From NCBI RefSeq assembly GCF_023035675.1, contig NZ_CP073136.1:124001-188000 (forward strand): DNA of 64,000 bases. Reading direction: 5' to 3'. The position numbers and the translations under genes were made by a program. Within the stretch, counting starts at the first letter, position 1. Every line of letters begins with the position of its first letter. The notes beneath the pieces are model-generated. The model ran no database searches, had not been told where the DNA came from, and saw only the letters and a list, made by a program, of their open reading frames with translations. Positions 28,671-38,020 of this stretch are shown piece by piece. The stretch comes from Borrelia hermsii DAH (GTDB lineage Bacteria > Spirochaetota > Spirochaetia > Borreliales > Borreliaceae).

Positions 28671-28699
28671 TTTTATTTATAAATATAAGGAGAGAATAA

Positions 28700-29503
28700 A
28701 TGAGATTAATCATTAGAACTAACTATAATGACATTTCAAAATGGGCTGCTAATCATGTTGCCATGAGAATAAAAGAATTCTCACCAACAAAAGAAAAACC
28801 ATTTATCTTAGGACTTCCAACAGGTAGCTCACCAATTGGGATGTATAAAAATTTAATCGAAATGAATAAAATTGGAAAAATCTCATTTGAAAATGTAGTC
28901 ACATTTAATATGGATGAATACGTAGGATTAGATAAAAATCATCCTGAAAGCTATAACTCATTTATGTGGAACAATTTTTTCTCACATATAGATATCAAAA
29001 AAGAAAATGTACATATGTTAAATGGCAATGCTATTAATCTTACAAATGAATGCACAGAATACGAGAATAAAATTAAATCTTACGGTGGCATCATGCTCTT
29101 TGTGGGGGGAATTGGACCTGATGGTCATATTGCCTTTAATGAACCTGGGTCATCACTGAAATCAAGAACAAGACTTAAAACTCTAACTCAAGATACAATT
29201 ATTGCAAATTCAAGATTTTTTGAAAATGATATTAATAAAGTTCCCAAAAGTGCCCTAACAGTAGGAGTAGGAACAATTATGGATTCAAAAGAAGTGATGA
29301 TTATAGTAAATGGACACAATAAAGCAAGAGCACTAAGACACGCTATTGAAAAAGGAGTGAATCATATGTGGACAATTAGCACGCTGCAGTTACATAAAAA
29401 TGCAATTATAGTATCAGATGAAGCTGCAACATATGAACTAAAAGTCGGAACAGTAAAGTATTTCAATGATATTGAAAAAGATAATTTTAATAACGATATA
29501 TAA
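28700..29503 (+). CDS. nagB: Glucosamine-6-phosphate deaminase
   Basis: 267 residues, the standard length. It converts glucosamine-6-phosphate to fructose-6-phosphate and ammonia. Motifs are [33 protein letters not shown] (catalytic Asp), and [18 protein letters not shown] with the catalytic His. The C-terminal part has [30 protein letters not shown] lies just before the ATG. Co-transcribed with nagA. Enteric NagB is allosterically activated by GlcNAc-6-phosphate; I did not check those residues. Confidence 0.96.
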   Translation: MRLIIRTNYNDISKWAANHVAMRIKEFSPTKEKPFILGLPTGSSPIGMYKNLIEMNKIGKISFENVVTFNMDEYVGLDKNHPESYNSFMWNNFFSHIDIKKENVHMLNGNAINLTNECTEYENKIKSYGGIMLFVGGIGPDGHIAFNEPGSSLKSRTRLKTLTQDTIIANSRFFENDINKVPKSALTVGVGTIMDSKEVMIIVNGHNKARALRHAIEKGVNHMWTISTLQLHKNAIIVSDEAATYELKVGTVKYFNDIEKDNFNNDI

Positions 29504-29599
29504 ACATATATTATAATTTCCTAAGGCAGTAAATACAATATAAACTAAACACAAGAAAAATATCTTTAAGTTTAGTTCATGCAATGATTAAAAATAATA

Positions 29600-30211
29600 T
29601 TATTCTATGATTTCATTATAAACTCTCGAAACCTCTTCCCAATTTAAAGCCTTAAAGAACGCATCAATATATTCAGTCCTTCTATTTTGATATTTAAGAT
29701 AATAAGCATGTTCCCAAACATCAATACCCAAAATGGGTTTATAGTCCTCCATTAAAGGACTGTCCTGATTTGGCCTTGATATTACTTGCAATTCTCTATT
29801 TGCATGAAGAACTAGCCAAGCCCAACCACTTCCAAAAATACTCATAGCTGAATCCTTTAATACCATCTTAAGATTACCAAGACTACCAAAAGTAGAATTC
29901 ACATGCTCTTCAAAATTTTCTAAAATATTATCTTTATTCCCGGGCTTTAAAATCCTAAAATACAAAATATGATTAGAATATCCGCCAGCATTATTTCTAA
30001 TAGCTGTCTGAAACTCCTTGGGAAACCTTTGAATATTTTTTAATATACTCTCAATATCTTTAGAATAATTTATTTCTGTCTTCTCAAGAACAGAATTTAA
30101 ATTCACAGTATATGCATTATGATGTTTATTATGGTGAATTTCCATTGTCTTAGCATCAATATACGGCTCTAAAGCATCATAAGCATAACCAAGTTCTGGC
30201 AACTTAAACAC
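29600..30211 (-). CDS. sodA: Superoxide dismutase (Mn/Fe family)
   Basis: 203 residues. Metal ligands are visible in [17 protein letters not shown] (two His) and [19 protein letters not shown] (Asp and His). The GSGWAWL motif is present. It dismutates superoxide; the B. burgdorferi enzyme is known to use manganese, which I infer here too since the motifs cannot separate Mn from Fe reliably. The start is GTG with GGAGGAG upstream. It lies 14 bases after secA on the same strand, so it may be read from the secA transcript. It converges with nagB over 96 bases. Confidence 0.93.
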   Translation of the reverse strand: MFKLPELGYAYDALEPYIDAKTMEIHHNKHHNAYTVNLNSVLEKTEINYSKDIESILKNIQRFPKEFQTAIRNNAGGYSNHILYFRILKPGNKDNILENFEEHVNSTFGSLGNLKMVLKDSAMSIFGSGWAWLVLHANRELQVISRPNQDSPLMEDYKPILGIDVWEHAYYLKYQNRRTEYIDAFFKALNWEEVSRVYNEIIE

Positions 30212-30224
30212 AAACTCCTCCTAT

Positions 30225-32921
30225 CTAAATTTTTCCATGACAATTTTTATATTTCTTTTCACTGCCACAATAACAAGGCTCATTCCTCCCAATCTTGGGA
30301 ATACTTCTAACTATTTGAATTCCTGATGCATTCCCTCTCTCCCCAGAAGCAATTCCTGAAAACTCCTTATGCGTAGCGCGAACATTTTTAGGCTTTTTAT
30401 CTTTATAACCACTAGAATCAATACCTACCCTCATCTGCAAAGTTCGCCTTAAAGTTTCAACTTTAATATCTTTAACAAGCTCACTAAAAATTGCAAAACC
30501 TTCTTCCTTATATTCAGTAATTGGATTTTTATTAGCATAAGATCTGAGATAAACTGATTCTCTTAAAGAATCAAGATTTGCAAGATGGTCTTGAAACTTA
30601 AAGTCAATATTTCTTAAATACTCATGTTTTAAAAATTCATTTAAAAGTTCAGCTCCAATTAATTCTTCCTTTGCATCAAGATTAGACTTTGCAATTTCCA
30701 TTAACTTATCTTTCAAATCCAAAATACTCATGGTCTCAACAGAACCAATATTATCCATCATATAAGCAAAAACTGAATTTATCTCACTTAGTATAGAACT
30801 TGTAACTACTTCTCCCTTAGTTTGGTCAAATAAAAAATCAAGATATTCTCTTAAAGAAAGAAGAATACGTTCCTTAATATTACTATCAGCAAGAATTGAA
30901 TTCCTTTGGGAATAAATAAACTCCCTATGCTTTGTTATAACATCATCATATTCTAGGAGATGCTTCCTAATCTCAAAATTTCTATCCTCAACACGCTTTT
31001 GTGCATTAACTAAGGATTTTGTTAATAAAGAATGCACAATGGGCTCACCTGTTGCCATCCCAAGCTTTCCCATCAAAGCTCTCAAGTTATCACTTGCAAA
31101 AAGACGCATTAAATCATCTTCAAGAGATACATAAAACCTTGATCGGCCAGGATCTCCCTGTCTTCCGCCCCGCCCTCTAAGTTGATTATCTATTCTTCTT
31201 GACTCATGACGTTCACTGCCAATAACATAAAGTCCCCCAAGAGCCTTTACTTCCTCATAATCTTTAAGATACTGTTCTCTCTCAGTTTGCATAGCTTTTT
31301 GAAAATCTTCAAGACTCATACCCGTTCCAAACTTTTTACGAACCCGGTGCTCAAGATTACCCCCAAGTTTAATGTCAGTACCACGTCCAGCCATATTAGT
31401 TGCAATTGTAACAGAATGTTTTGCTCCTGCTTCAGCAATAATTAACGCTTCACGAAAATGATTCTTTGCATTTAGAACTTCATGTCTAATACCTTTATTT
31501 CTAAACATATTTGACAATACTTCAGATTTTTCAATAGAAACAGTCCCAACAAGAACAGGTTGTCCTCTCTTATAGGCCTCATAAACCTCATCTGTAATTG
31601 CTTTAAACTTAAATTCTTCGGTGTAATAAATAATATCATCCTCATCTACTCGTGCTACCAATTTATTAGTCGGAACAACTACAACATCAAGATTATATAT
31701 CCTATGAAATTCTTTTGCTTCTGTATCAGCCGTACCAGTCATGCCGGAAATTTTCTTAAACATTCTAAATAAATTCTGAAATGTAATTGTTGCCATAGTT
31801 TTATTCTCACTTGCAACTCTAACACCTTCCTTAGCCTCAATAGCCTGATGCAATCCATCAGAATATCTGCGTCCTTTTAAAATACGCCCTGTAAACTCAT
31901 CAACAATTTCAACCCCAGAATCCCCAACAATATATTCTCTGTCCTTTAAAAAAAGTAAATGCGCTTTCAATGCTTGAGTCATATAATGAACATAATTAAA
32001 ATTAGTATCAACATACATAGAACCCTTAATTATGCCTTTTGCAACCAAAATTTGCTCAAGATTATTTAAACCATTTGCCGTAAAAGATACTCTCTTGCTC
32101 TTCTCATCAATCGTATAATCCCCATCAAGCTCATCAATCTCTAAAGGATAATCTCCGGTTTTTGGGTCCTTAGAACATTCCTTTAAAAGTGAAACAAGGG
32201 AATTAACTTCAAGATAAGCACTAGTATCTCCTTCGGTAGAACCTGAAATAATTAAAGGGGTTCTAGCCTCATCAATCAAAATCGAATCAATCTCATCGAT
32301 AATACAATAATTAAAATTACTCAAAGATTTTTGAGATAAATCAAAACACATGTTATCTCTTAAATAATCAAATCCAAGCTCATTATTTGTAACATAAGTA
32401 ATATCCTTATCGTATTCCATCTTCCTTTTAGCAGAATCCATATTAGATAGTACAACACCAACACTAACTCCTAAAAGCTCAAAAACCGGCTTCATCCAAT
32501 TTGAATCACGCTCTGCAAGATAATCATTAACCGTAACGATAATAACACCATCGCCTGTTAAACTATTAAGGTAAGCAGCCTGCACTGAAGATAAAGTTTT
32601 ACCTTCCCCGGTCTTCATCTCTATTATTTTACCCTGATGGAGCGCAAGCCCAGCAATAAGTTGAACATCATAAGGTCGCTCTTTAAGTCGTCTTCTAGCA
32701 GCTTCTCGTGAGAGTGCAAATGCTCTCTCTAAAATATCTTCTAAAGTTTTACCTTCCTTAAGTTCATCTTTAAACTTTTCTGTTTCCCTAGCAAAATCTT
32801 CGTCTGACAAAGACAATGCCCAAGATTCAAGCTTATTAATATTCCTCAGAATAGGAAGATAATTTTTTAGATCCCTCTTACTTTTTGAACCAATAGTTGC
32901 TTCAAATATCGATCTTAACAT
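30225..32921 (-). CDS. secA: Preprotein translocase ATPase SecA
   Basis: About 898 residues. Walker A is MKTGEGKTLSSVQAAYLN, Walker B is IIDEIDSILIDEARTPLIISG, and the helicase motifs include VTIATNMAGRGTDIKLGG and IDNQLRGRGGRQGDPGRSRF. The C-terminus has a zinc finger, CYCGSEKKYKNCHG, for SecB or lipid contact. It pushes proteins through SecYEG. I start it at the ATG at 32921 (MLRSIFEATIGSKSKR), which agrees with SecA N-termini; the TTG at 32933 would add four residues and has AGGAG only two bases away. The gene diverges from the lipoprotein gene at 32985. Confidence 0.97.
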   Translation of the reverse strand: MLRSIFEATIGSKSKRDLKNYLPILRNINKLESWALSLSDEDFARETEKFKDELKEGKTLEDILERAFALSREAARRRLKERPYDVQLIAGLALHQGKIIEMKTGEGKTLSSVQAAYLNSLTGDGVIIVTVNDYLAERDSNWMKPVFELLGVSVGVVLSNMDSAKRKMEYDKDITYVTNNELGFDYLRDNMCFDLSQKSLSNFNYCIIDEIDSILIDEARTPLIISGSTEGDTSAYLEVNSLVSLLKECSKDPKTGDYPLEIDELDGDYTIDEKSKRVSFTANGLNNLEQILVAKGIIKGSMYVDTNFNYVHYMTQALKAHLLFLKDREYIVGDSGVEIVDEFTGRILKGRRYSDGLHQAIEAKEGVRVASENKTMATITFQNLFRMFKKISGMTGTADTEAKEFHRIYNLDVVVVPTNKLVARVDEDDIIYYTEEFKFKAITDEVYEAYKRGQPVLVGTVSIEKSEVLSNMFRNKGIRHEVLNAKNHFREALIIAEAGAKHSVTIATNMAGRGTDIKLGGNLEHRVRKKFGTGMSLEDFQKAMQTEREQYLKDYEEVKALGGLYVIGSERHESRRIDNQLRGRGGRQGDPGRSRFYVSLEDDLMRLFASDNLRALMGKLGMATGEPIVHSLLTKSLVNAQKRVEDRNFEIRKHLLEYDDVITKHREFIYSQRNSILADSNIKERILLSLREYLDFLFDQTKGEVVTSSILSEINSVFAYMMDNIGSVETMSILDLKDKLMEIAKSNLDAKEELIGAELLNEFLKHEYLRNIDFKFQDHLANLDSLRESVYLRSYANKNPITEYKEEGFAIFSELVKDIKVETLRRTLQMRVGIDSSGYKDKKPKNVRATHKEFSGIASGERGNASGIQIVRSIPKIGRNEPCYCGSEKKYKNCHGKI

Positions 32922-32947
32922 ATCAGGTCTCAATTCTCCTAAAATAA

Positions 32948-32977
32948 TTGACTTTCAACCATTTAAAATAATAACAT
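32948..32977 (+). promoter_or_regulatory. Candidate promoter for the lipoprotein gene at 32985 (leaderless)
   Basis: TTGACT (32948-32953) and TAACAT (32972-32977) are 18 bases apart. The ATG follows the -10 by seven bases, and there is no Shine-Dalgarno. The -10 matches the consensus in only four of six positions, so this is weaker than the yidD case. Confidence 0.35.
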
Positions 32978-32984
32978 CTAAAAC

Positions 32985-34118
32985 ATGAAAAAGTTTTATA
33001 AAATTCATTTAACTTTATTTTTTATGATTATATCATGTAATATCAAAACTTTAAATGAAATTGGGGAGCAACAATTCAAAATACCATTTGGAACGTTACC
33101 TGGAGAAATAACACCACTTATAAACAAATTTACCAATTCAAGCTTTGACATTAAAACATACAACGGACTTGTATATATTGTAGAGGCAAAAGCAAATAAG
33201 CTAATGATTTTTAATTCTTATGGAAAATTAATTCAAACTTACCAAAATGGCATATTCAAAACAAATTTTGACCTTAAAATTAAAAAAATAGATTTTGAAA
33301 ATATTCAGGCAATTTATCCATCAAAAGACTTTATTGTAGTATCAGATAAGATAGATAATAAGAAATCTAAATTCGATGAGAAAGAAAACATAGCATACTC
33401 TACACGAATACTTATTTTAAATAAAGATTCATCTGTAGAAGTACTAGGTCAAGAAGGACAAAATGGAACGCCATTCCCACAAGTTTACGATATCAATATT
33501 GACGACGGAAATAACATAGCAATAATAACTATATATCATGAAGGATACATAATATATTCTTACGATAAAGATCTCTCACCCCTCTATAAGATATATGTTA
33601 ATACAAACATATTACAAATACCAGAAGAAGAGAGAAAAAAATATAACATATCAATAGACAAAGTATTTTTTGAAGTAAACAAAAAAATCATCTATGCAAA
33701 GACAACCTACTATGAAAACATCAGAACCAATGAAAACATTAATGACCTTGGGGTCAAGATCAAAAATCAATATTTCTATACAATGAGCTTAAACAAAAAT
33801 AAAGAATTTGAAATAAAAAATAAAATTACACTACCTCAAAATCTATTAGATGATCAACAAGAAAGTTTTATCAATATCATTGGAATTCAAAAAGATAAAA
33901 TAATAGCATCTACTAACATGAAAAACCTGTCTAATACTTTAATATGGAAACTGGATAATAAGGGCAAGATAAAAGAACAAATGGTTTTAATTGAACCACC
34001 AAACCTTAAATTTCTTGCTGAAAGCCTATCTAAGGATGGAATACTTAGCATACTTTATGGAGAAAAAAGTGGGGTCAGCGTTTATTGGTGGAATTTAAAT
34101 AATTTACTTAAATTATGA
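32985..34118 (+). CDS. Putative lipoprotein with beta-propeller-like body
   Basis: 377 residues. The N-terminus KKFYKIHLTLFFMIISCNIK is a short lipoprotein signal with lipobox MIISC (Cys near residue 18). The rest is a run of short beta strands with repeating patterns such as NGLVYIVEAKANKLMIFNSYGKLI, AIYPSKDFIVVSDKID and NIAIITIYHEGYIIYSYDKDL. These suggest a beta-propeller; I do not recognise the family. It heads a cluster of three envelope genes before alr. No ribosome binding site is visible and a promoter fits just upstream. Function unknown. Confidence 0.72.
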   Translation: MKKFYKIHLTLFFMIISCNIKTLNEIGEQQFKIPFGTLPGEITPLINKFTNSSFDIKTYNGLVYIVEAKANKLMIFNSYGKLIQTYQNGIFKTNFDLKIKKIDFENIQAIYPSKDFIVVSDKIDNKKSKFDEKENIAYSTRILILNKDSSVEVLGQEGQNGTPFPQVYDINIDDGNNIAIITIYHEGYIIYSYDKDLSPLYKIYVNTNILQIPEEERKKYNISIDKVFFEVNKKIIYAKTTYYENIRTNENINDLGVKIKNQYFYTMSLNKNKEFEIKNKITLPQNLLDDQQESFINIIGIQKDKIIASTNMKNLSNTLIWKLDNKGKIKEQMVLIEPPNLKFLAESLSKDGILSILYGEKSGVSVYWWNLNNLLKL

Positions 34119-34140
34119 AATAGCTCAAAAGTTAGCATTT

Positions 34141-34566
34141 ATGAAAAATAAGAATTGCAAAGAAAAAATACAAAATAAGCATAAACAACGACTCAAAAAA
34201 AATCTAATCCTTGGAATAATCTTTGTCATAATTCTAATTATTATTAAAGTTATATTAATTCCCAAATTACAAGAATTAGAAAGCAAATACAATCCTACCA
34301 TCACAATAGAACATAAAATAAAGAATGAAAACTTATATATCAAAATCAATATTAAAAGTCATGACATAAAAGACTTAGGAAAAGCCAATATAGAAGTATA
34401 CTTAGATAATAAACTTATTGAAAATAATATGATTTACATAGACAAGATTCACTATACATTATATACTAATGTTGCATATAGGAATGAGGGTTTATTAAAT
34501 ATAATGCTAATAAATCAGAAAGGCGATAAGGCATATTTTAGTAAAAGATTAAATTTTGGAGGGTAA
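34141..34566 (+). CDS. Small single-pass membrane protein, unknown function
   Basis: 141 residues. A very basic N-terminus (about residues 1-21) is followed by one membrane helix (LILGIIFVIILIIIKVILI). The remaining ~95 residues are predicted beta-rich and extracytoplasmic (TITIEHKIKNENLYIKINI). The topology would be N-in, C-out. It follows the lipoprotein gene by 22 bases and is three bases before the next membrane gene, so the three look like one operon. The ATG has no clear Shine-Dalgarno. I do not recognise a family. Confidence 0.65.
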   Translation: MKNKNCKEKIQNKHKQRLKKNLILGIIFVIILIIIKVILIPKLQELESKYNPTITIEHKIKNENLYIKINIKSHDIKDLGKANIEVYLDNKLIENNMIYIDKIHYTLYTNVAYRNEGLLNIMLINQKGDKAYFSKRLNFGG

Positions 34567-34569
34567 AAA

Positions 34570-34986
34570 ATGTTACAAATATATTTTATGTCTGTTTTAC
34601 TTAATATCTTGGGGGGGATAGTACTAGCGTTTCCAATTTTGGGAGAACGATTTAAATGCTTAATCATCTTTGAAGAATTTGTAAATCTAGTTAACAATAA
34701 CAAAAATGCAAGGAGCATTTTCGGCACAATATTTTTAGTAACTAGTATCTTTGAAATAATCATGCCTTATGATCTGCCAATAATTGGGAATTTGCTTCCT
34801 ACTATCAGTTTATTTTTTATTGGTTTTATCTTTTTCTTAAGCCAAAAAATGCCCATAAACCTTCAAAACAACAAAGAATATGGGAAATTTAAATCTTTCA
34901 TTGAAAGCAATAAAAAATTAATAGGAATTTTAGCATTAATTATTGGAACAATTCATTTTCTCGTGCCAAAGGTACCTTTTCTTTAA
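34570..34986 (+). CDS. Small multi-pass membrane protein, unknown function
   Basis: 138 residues with about four hydrophobic segments: YFMSVLLNILGGIVLAFPIL, SIFGTIFLVTSIFEIIMPY, NLLPTISLFFIGFIFFL and LIGILALIIGTIHFLVP. Two related halves are possible, since both contain a G-x-I/L...P-x-L end. The ATG has a strong GGAGGG six bases upstream. Its start is three bases after the single-pass protein, so the two are probably made together. No recognised domain. Confidence 0.68.
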   Translation: MLQIYFMSVLLNILGGIVLAFPILGERFKCLIIFEEFVNLVNNNKNARSIFGTIFLVTSIFEIIMPYDLPIIGNLLPTISLFFIGFIFFLSQKMPINLQNNKEYGKFKSFIESNKKLIGILALIIGTIHFLVPKVPFL

Positions 34987-35078
34987 AATCTAACTTACAG
35001 CATGCAATTCCAACTACAGTTCCAAAATTGAACAGAACAAAAATTTTTTAATGTCAATCTCACTAATGCATAATATAC

Positions 35079-35084
35079 TATAAT
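35079..35084 (+). promoter_or_regulatory. -10 hexamer of alr, placed for a leaderless transcript
   Basis: A perfect TATAAT, followed by seven bases and then the alr ATG at 35092, with no Shine-Dalgarno. No good -35 is seen. The 105-base gap 34987-35091 holds nothing else. Confidence 0.5.
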
Positions 35085-35091
35085 ATACAAA

Positions 35092-36192
35092 ATGACCAAA
35101 CATAAAGAAATCATCATAAACCTTCAAAATCTAAACCATAATTTAACCTCAATAAAAAACCATATTCAAAAAAGAGAATTAGTAGCCACACTCAAAAGCG
35201 ATGCTTATGGACACGGACTTATTCAAACATTCAAATTCTTAAAAGAAAAAGGGGTAAATTATTTTGGCCTCTTTTGGATAGATGATGCTTTAAAGCTTAA
35301 AAAAATAGATAAAAATGTAAACATACTGCTCTACATTAACACAGACAAAAATGCAATAAAAAATTTAGTTAAGTTCAATATCACACCTTTTGTTGCTGAC
35401 TCTCAATACTTATCACTAATAGAACAAGAATGTAGGAAACAAAATAAAAAAATTAAGGCTCACTTAAAAGTTGATGTCGGAATGAACAGATATGGCATTA
35501 AAATAGAAGATGCTCTTAATCTAGCAATTCAAATTCAAAATTCAAAATCAATAGAATTTGAAGGAATTTGTACACATTTACCAACAACAGAAAATACAAA
35601 AATTACCCAAACACAAATCGAAAAATTTGTTTATTTCATAAATAAACTTAAAAGCAAAAATATAAATCCAAAATTTATTCATGCTTCCAACTCAGAACAT
35701 ATAGCAAACTACAAAATAAGCGAAAAATTTAACATGGTAAGACCAGGACTTATTTTATATGGATATCATCCAAATCCAAACATCTCAAACAACAATTTAC
35801 AACTTAAACCTGTACTAAACTTATATTCAAAAATCATATTTCTTAAAAATATAAAAAAGGGAGAACAAATATCATACTCGGGGCTTTTTACCGCAAAAGA
35901 AGATATGCAAATCGGACTTATACCAGTTGGATATTTTGACGGAATTCCACAAAATACATCTAACAATTTTTATTGCATAATAAGAGATAGAAAATGCTTC
36001 ATTAAAGGAAAAATCTGTATGAATATTTCAATCATAGAAATACCCAAAGATCTAAAAATCAACATAGGAGAAAAGGTAGAAATCATTTCTGAAAGATTAA
36101 GCTTAGATATACTTAGCAAGGAATCTGGCATAAGCAAATACGAAATACTTTGTTCCATTGGAAAACACGAGAAGAAAAAATATTTATATTAA
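35092..36192 (+). CDS. alr: Alanine racemase
   Basis: 366 residues. The N-terminus matches the family (EIIINLQNLNHNLTSI) and the PLP lysine is in ATLKSDAYGHG. Other motifs are HLKVDVGMNRYGI, GICTHLPTTE, MVRPGLILYGYHP, and the second active-site region with the catalytic Tyr, GEQISYSGLF followed by IGLIPVGYFDGIPQ. It supplies D-alanine for peptidoglycan. The start matches Alr N-termini, so the missing ribosome binding site is real and not a wrong start. The 3' end overlaps the convergent repeat-protein gene by nine bases. Confidence 0.94.
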   Translation: MTKHKEIIINLQNLNHNLTSIKNHIQKRELVATLKSDAYGHGLIQTFKFLKEKGVNYFGLFWIDDALKLKKIDKNVNILLYINTDKNAIKNLVKFNITPFVADSQYLSLIEQECRKQNKKIKAHLKVDVGMNRYGIKIEDALNLAIQIQNSKSIEFEGICTHLPTTENTKITQTQIEKFVYFINKLKSKNINPKFIHASNSEHIANYKISEKFNMVRPGLILYGYHPNPNISNNNLQLKPVLNLYSKIIFLKNIKKGEQISYSGLFTAKEDMQIGLIPVGYFDGIPQNTSNNFYCIIRDRKCFIKGKICMNISIIEIPKDLKINIGEKVEIISERLSLDILSKESGISKYEILCSIGKHEKKKYLY

Positions 36193-37779
36193 ATTACCTA
36201 AAGAATTAAATTTTTGAAAATCAACTAAATTACCTTTACTATCATAAATCCATTTATAAACCGAAATACCCCCAATATTATCCCTCAGTCTTAAATCTGG
36301 ACCATGATGTGTCTTTTTTGAAATCTTGCCAAACTTATTATACTCATATTTATACATACTAACGCCATGAATATCATCTTGTAACTGTCCTAGACTACCA
36401 AAATTTTTCTGACTAATAAGTCTATTTTGTTTATCATATTCATAAGCATACTCAAAAATAGCACTCCGATCTGCAACCAAAACCCCACTCTTAGAATAAT
36501 TACTCTTTAAGATCACATTGCCATTAACATCATATGCAAACTTATATCTAAAAACACCCGCAGCATCATCTATAGGATTATCAAAATCTCCATAATGCTC
36601 TTGGGACTTAAGAAGGCCATCTTCATTATAAGTATATTTATAAATCATCACTCCATTAGAATCACTAATTAAATTAAAATTTTTATCAAAGAAAAGACTT
36701 TCAATTAAATAAAATTTATTATCATACTTATAACTATAAACCGCAATACCTTTAAAATCATCCATTATTTCACATTTTTCTTCATAACTAGCAGGAATAT
36801 CACTATTATATTTTTGATTTATTTTGTTACTATAGTTTATTACCCTTTTCTCATTATTTTGCAGATAAAAAATGGCTTTTCTCATGGCATAACCATTCTG
36901 ACTAACAGTTAAATTATTATTAGTATCATAATTATACTCCTTATAAAAATAATCCTTTTCTTTTAAATTATACTCATATCTATATATTGCTACATTATTC
37001 TCATCGGGGGTCAAGTTATTTTTAATATCATAATTTAAAACTTCAATGAGCTTGCCATCAAAATCATAACGATATGTCTTTGTTGCAACAGAAAAAGGGT
37101 TTGCATACAAATAAGATACCTGATCTAAATACTCTTCTTTTACAATATTATGTGCACTATCGTAAGTCAACCTAAAACCATATATTCCATTTTTAGCCTT
37201 TATATTATAATTGTTATCATCGTAATATAAAACTGTTTTTGTACGATCAGAATCATTATAAATAACTTTAGTATAATAAACATCATTTAAATCCTTAATT
37301 TGAAAACCAACCTCACTAAACCTATAAACATAAAAACTCCTATCATCATTATAAATAAAATGGTAATAAGCAACTCCATACTTATCCCTTATAATCTCAT
37401 TAGATTTATTATAATTAAAAATACTCTTAGGACTGCCATTTGGAAAGTATTCTATTTGTTCAACATAAACATCTTTTGAATTCTTAGCAGAAAAACCTCC
37501 ATTTAAAAATAATCTTCTCTCTATATCCTCAGAATGTTTTATTTTGATCTGACTTACACCGAAAAAAGAAGGCATTAAAATACTAAGTTTGCCAATATAA
37601 TCAACAAATACAAGCTTACCACCATCATAAGTAAATTTATATCCACATTCTTCCTCCGCATCTTCCTTACTGATCTCATATTTCCCAATTATTCTATAAT
37701 TAATATCATAATCAACAAACCTGTAGTAAATTTCTTCTGAAAAAAGAGAATAAGCCACAAAAAACATCACCAAAAACAT
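36184..37779 (-). CDS. Exported YD/RHS-like repeat protein, unknown function
   Basis: About 531 residues. I start it at the ATG at 37779, which has AAGGA six bases upstream and gives the signal peptide MFLVMFFVAYSLFS; an in-frame TTG at 37827 adds 16 residues and lacks a site. From about residue 110 to the end, roughly ten units of about 40 residues repeat the pattern G-V-x-x-Y-K-Y-x-Y-(N/D)-x-x-G-x-(L/I), as in GVFRYKFAYDVNGNVI, GVSMYKYEYNKFGKIS and GISVYKWIYDSKGNLV. This resembles YD/RHS beta repeats but lacks an RHS core or toxin end. It is likely periplasmic or on the surface; no cysteine fits a lipobox. Confidence 0.72.
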   Translation of the reverse strand: MFLVMFFVAYSLFSEEIYYRFVDYDINYRIIGKYEISKEDAEEECGYKFTYDGGKLVFVDYIGKLSILMPSFFGVSQIKIKHSEDIERRLFLNGGFSAKNSKDVYVEQIEYFPNGSPKSIFNYNKSNEIIRDKYGVAYYHFIYNDDRSFYVYRFSEVGFQIKDLNDVYYTKVIYNDSDRTKTVLYYDDNNYNIKAKNGIYGFRLTYDSAHNIVKEEYLDQVSYLYANPFSVATKTYRYDFDGKLIEVLNYDIKNNLTPDENNVAIYRYEYNLKEKDYFYKEYNYDTNNNLTVSQNGYAMRKAIFYLQNNEKRVINYSNKINQKYNSDIPASYEEKCEIMDDFKGIAVYSYKYDNKFYLIESLFFDKNFNLISDSNGVMIYKYTYNEDGLLKSQEHYGDFDNPIDDAAGVFRYKFAYDVNGNVILKSNYSKSGVLVADRSAIFEYAYEYDKQNRLISQKNFGSLGQLQDDIHGVSMYKYEYNKFGKISKKTHHGPDLRLRDNIGGISVYKWIYDSKGNLVDFQKFNSLGNLI

Positions 37780-37849
37780 AATCATTCCTTGATCAATCAA
37801 CCTTATTTTGATAAATTTATTATACAATAAATTAGTACAGGAGTTTAAG

Positions 37850-38017
37850 ATGGCAAAAATCTCGAAAAATGCTCAAAGAAGTGGTTCTAAAGAGTTACTA
37901 AGCAAGTGGGGCGGAAAAATTATAATGAAATCTAAATTTGAAAATGGCAAAATAAAACACTATGCTGAATGCCAAGCCTCAAAAAATACAGCAAGAAGAC
38001 CTAAAGATTTATTTTAA
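37850..38017 (+). CDS. Small basic protein of 55 residues, unknown function
   Basis: The sequence is MAKISKNAQRSGSKELLSKW followed by a Lys-rich stretch ending ASKNTARRPKDLF. It is very basic and has no membrane segment. It starts at the ATG at 37850, which has AGGAG six bases upstream; an earlier in-frame ATG at 37808 has no site and overlaps the 5' end of the divergent gene. The size and charge suggest a nucleic-acid or ribosome-binding protein, but no family is recognised. Its stop is three bases from the stop of the convergent 583-residue protein gene. Confidence 0.7.
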   Translation: MAKISKNAQRSGSKELLSKWGGKIIMKSKFENGKIKHYAECQASKNTARRPKDLF

Positions 38018-38020
38018 AAT

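Noticed and set aside
29543..29577. Inverted repeat between nagB and sodA (8-base arms, 19-base loop) as a shared terminator
   Set aside because: The loop is long, the stem is AT-rich and there is no T run on either side.
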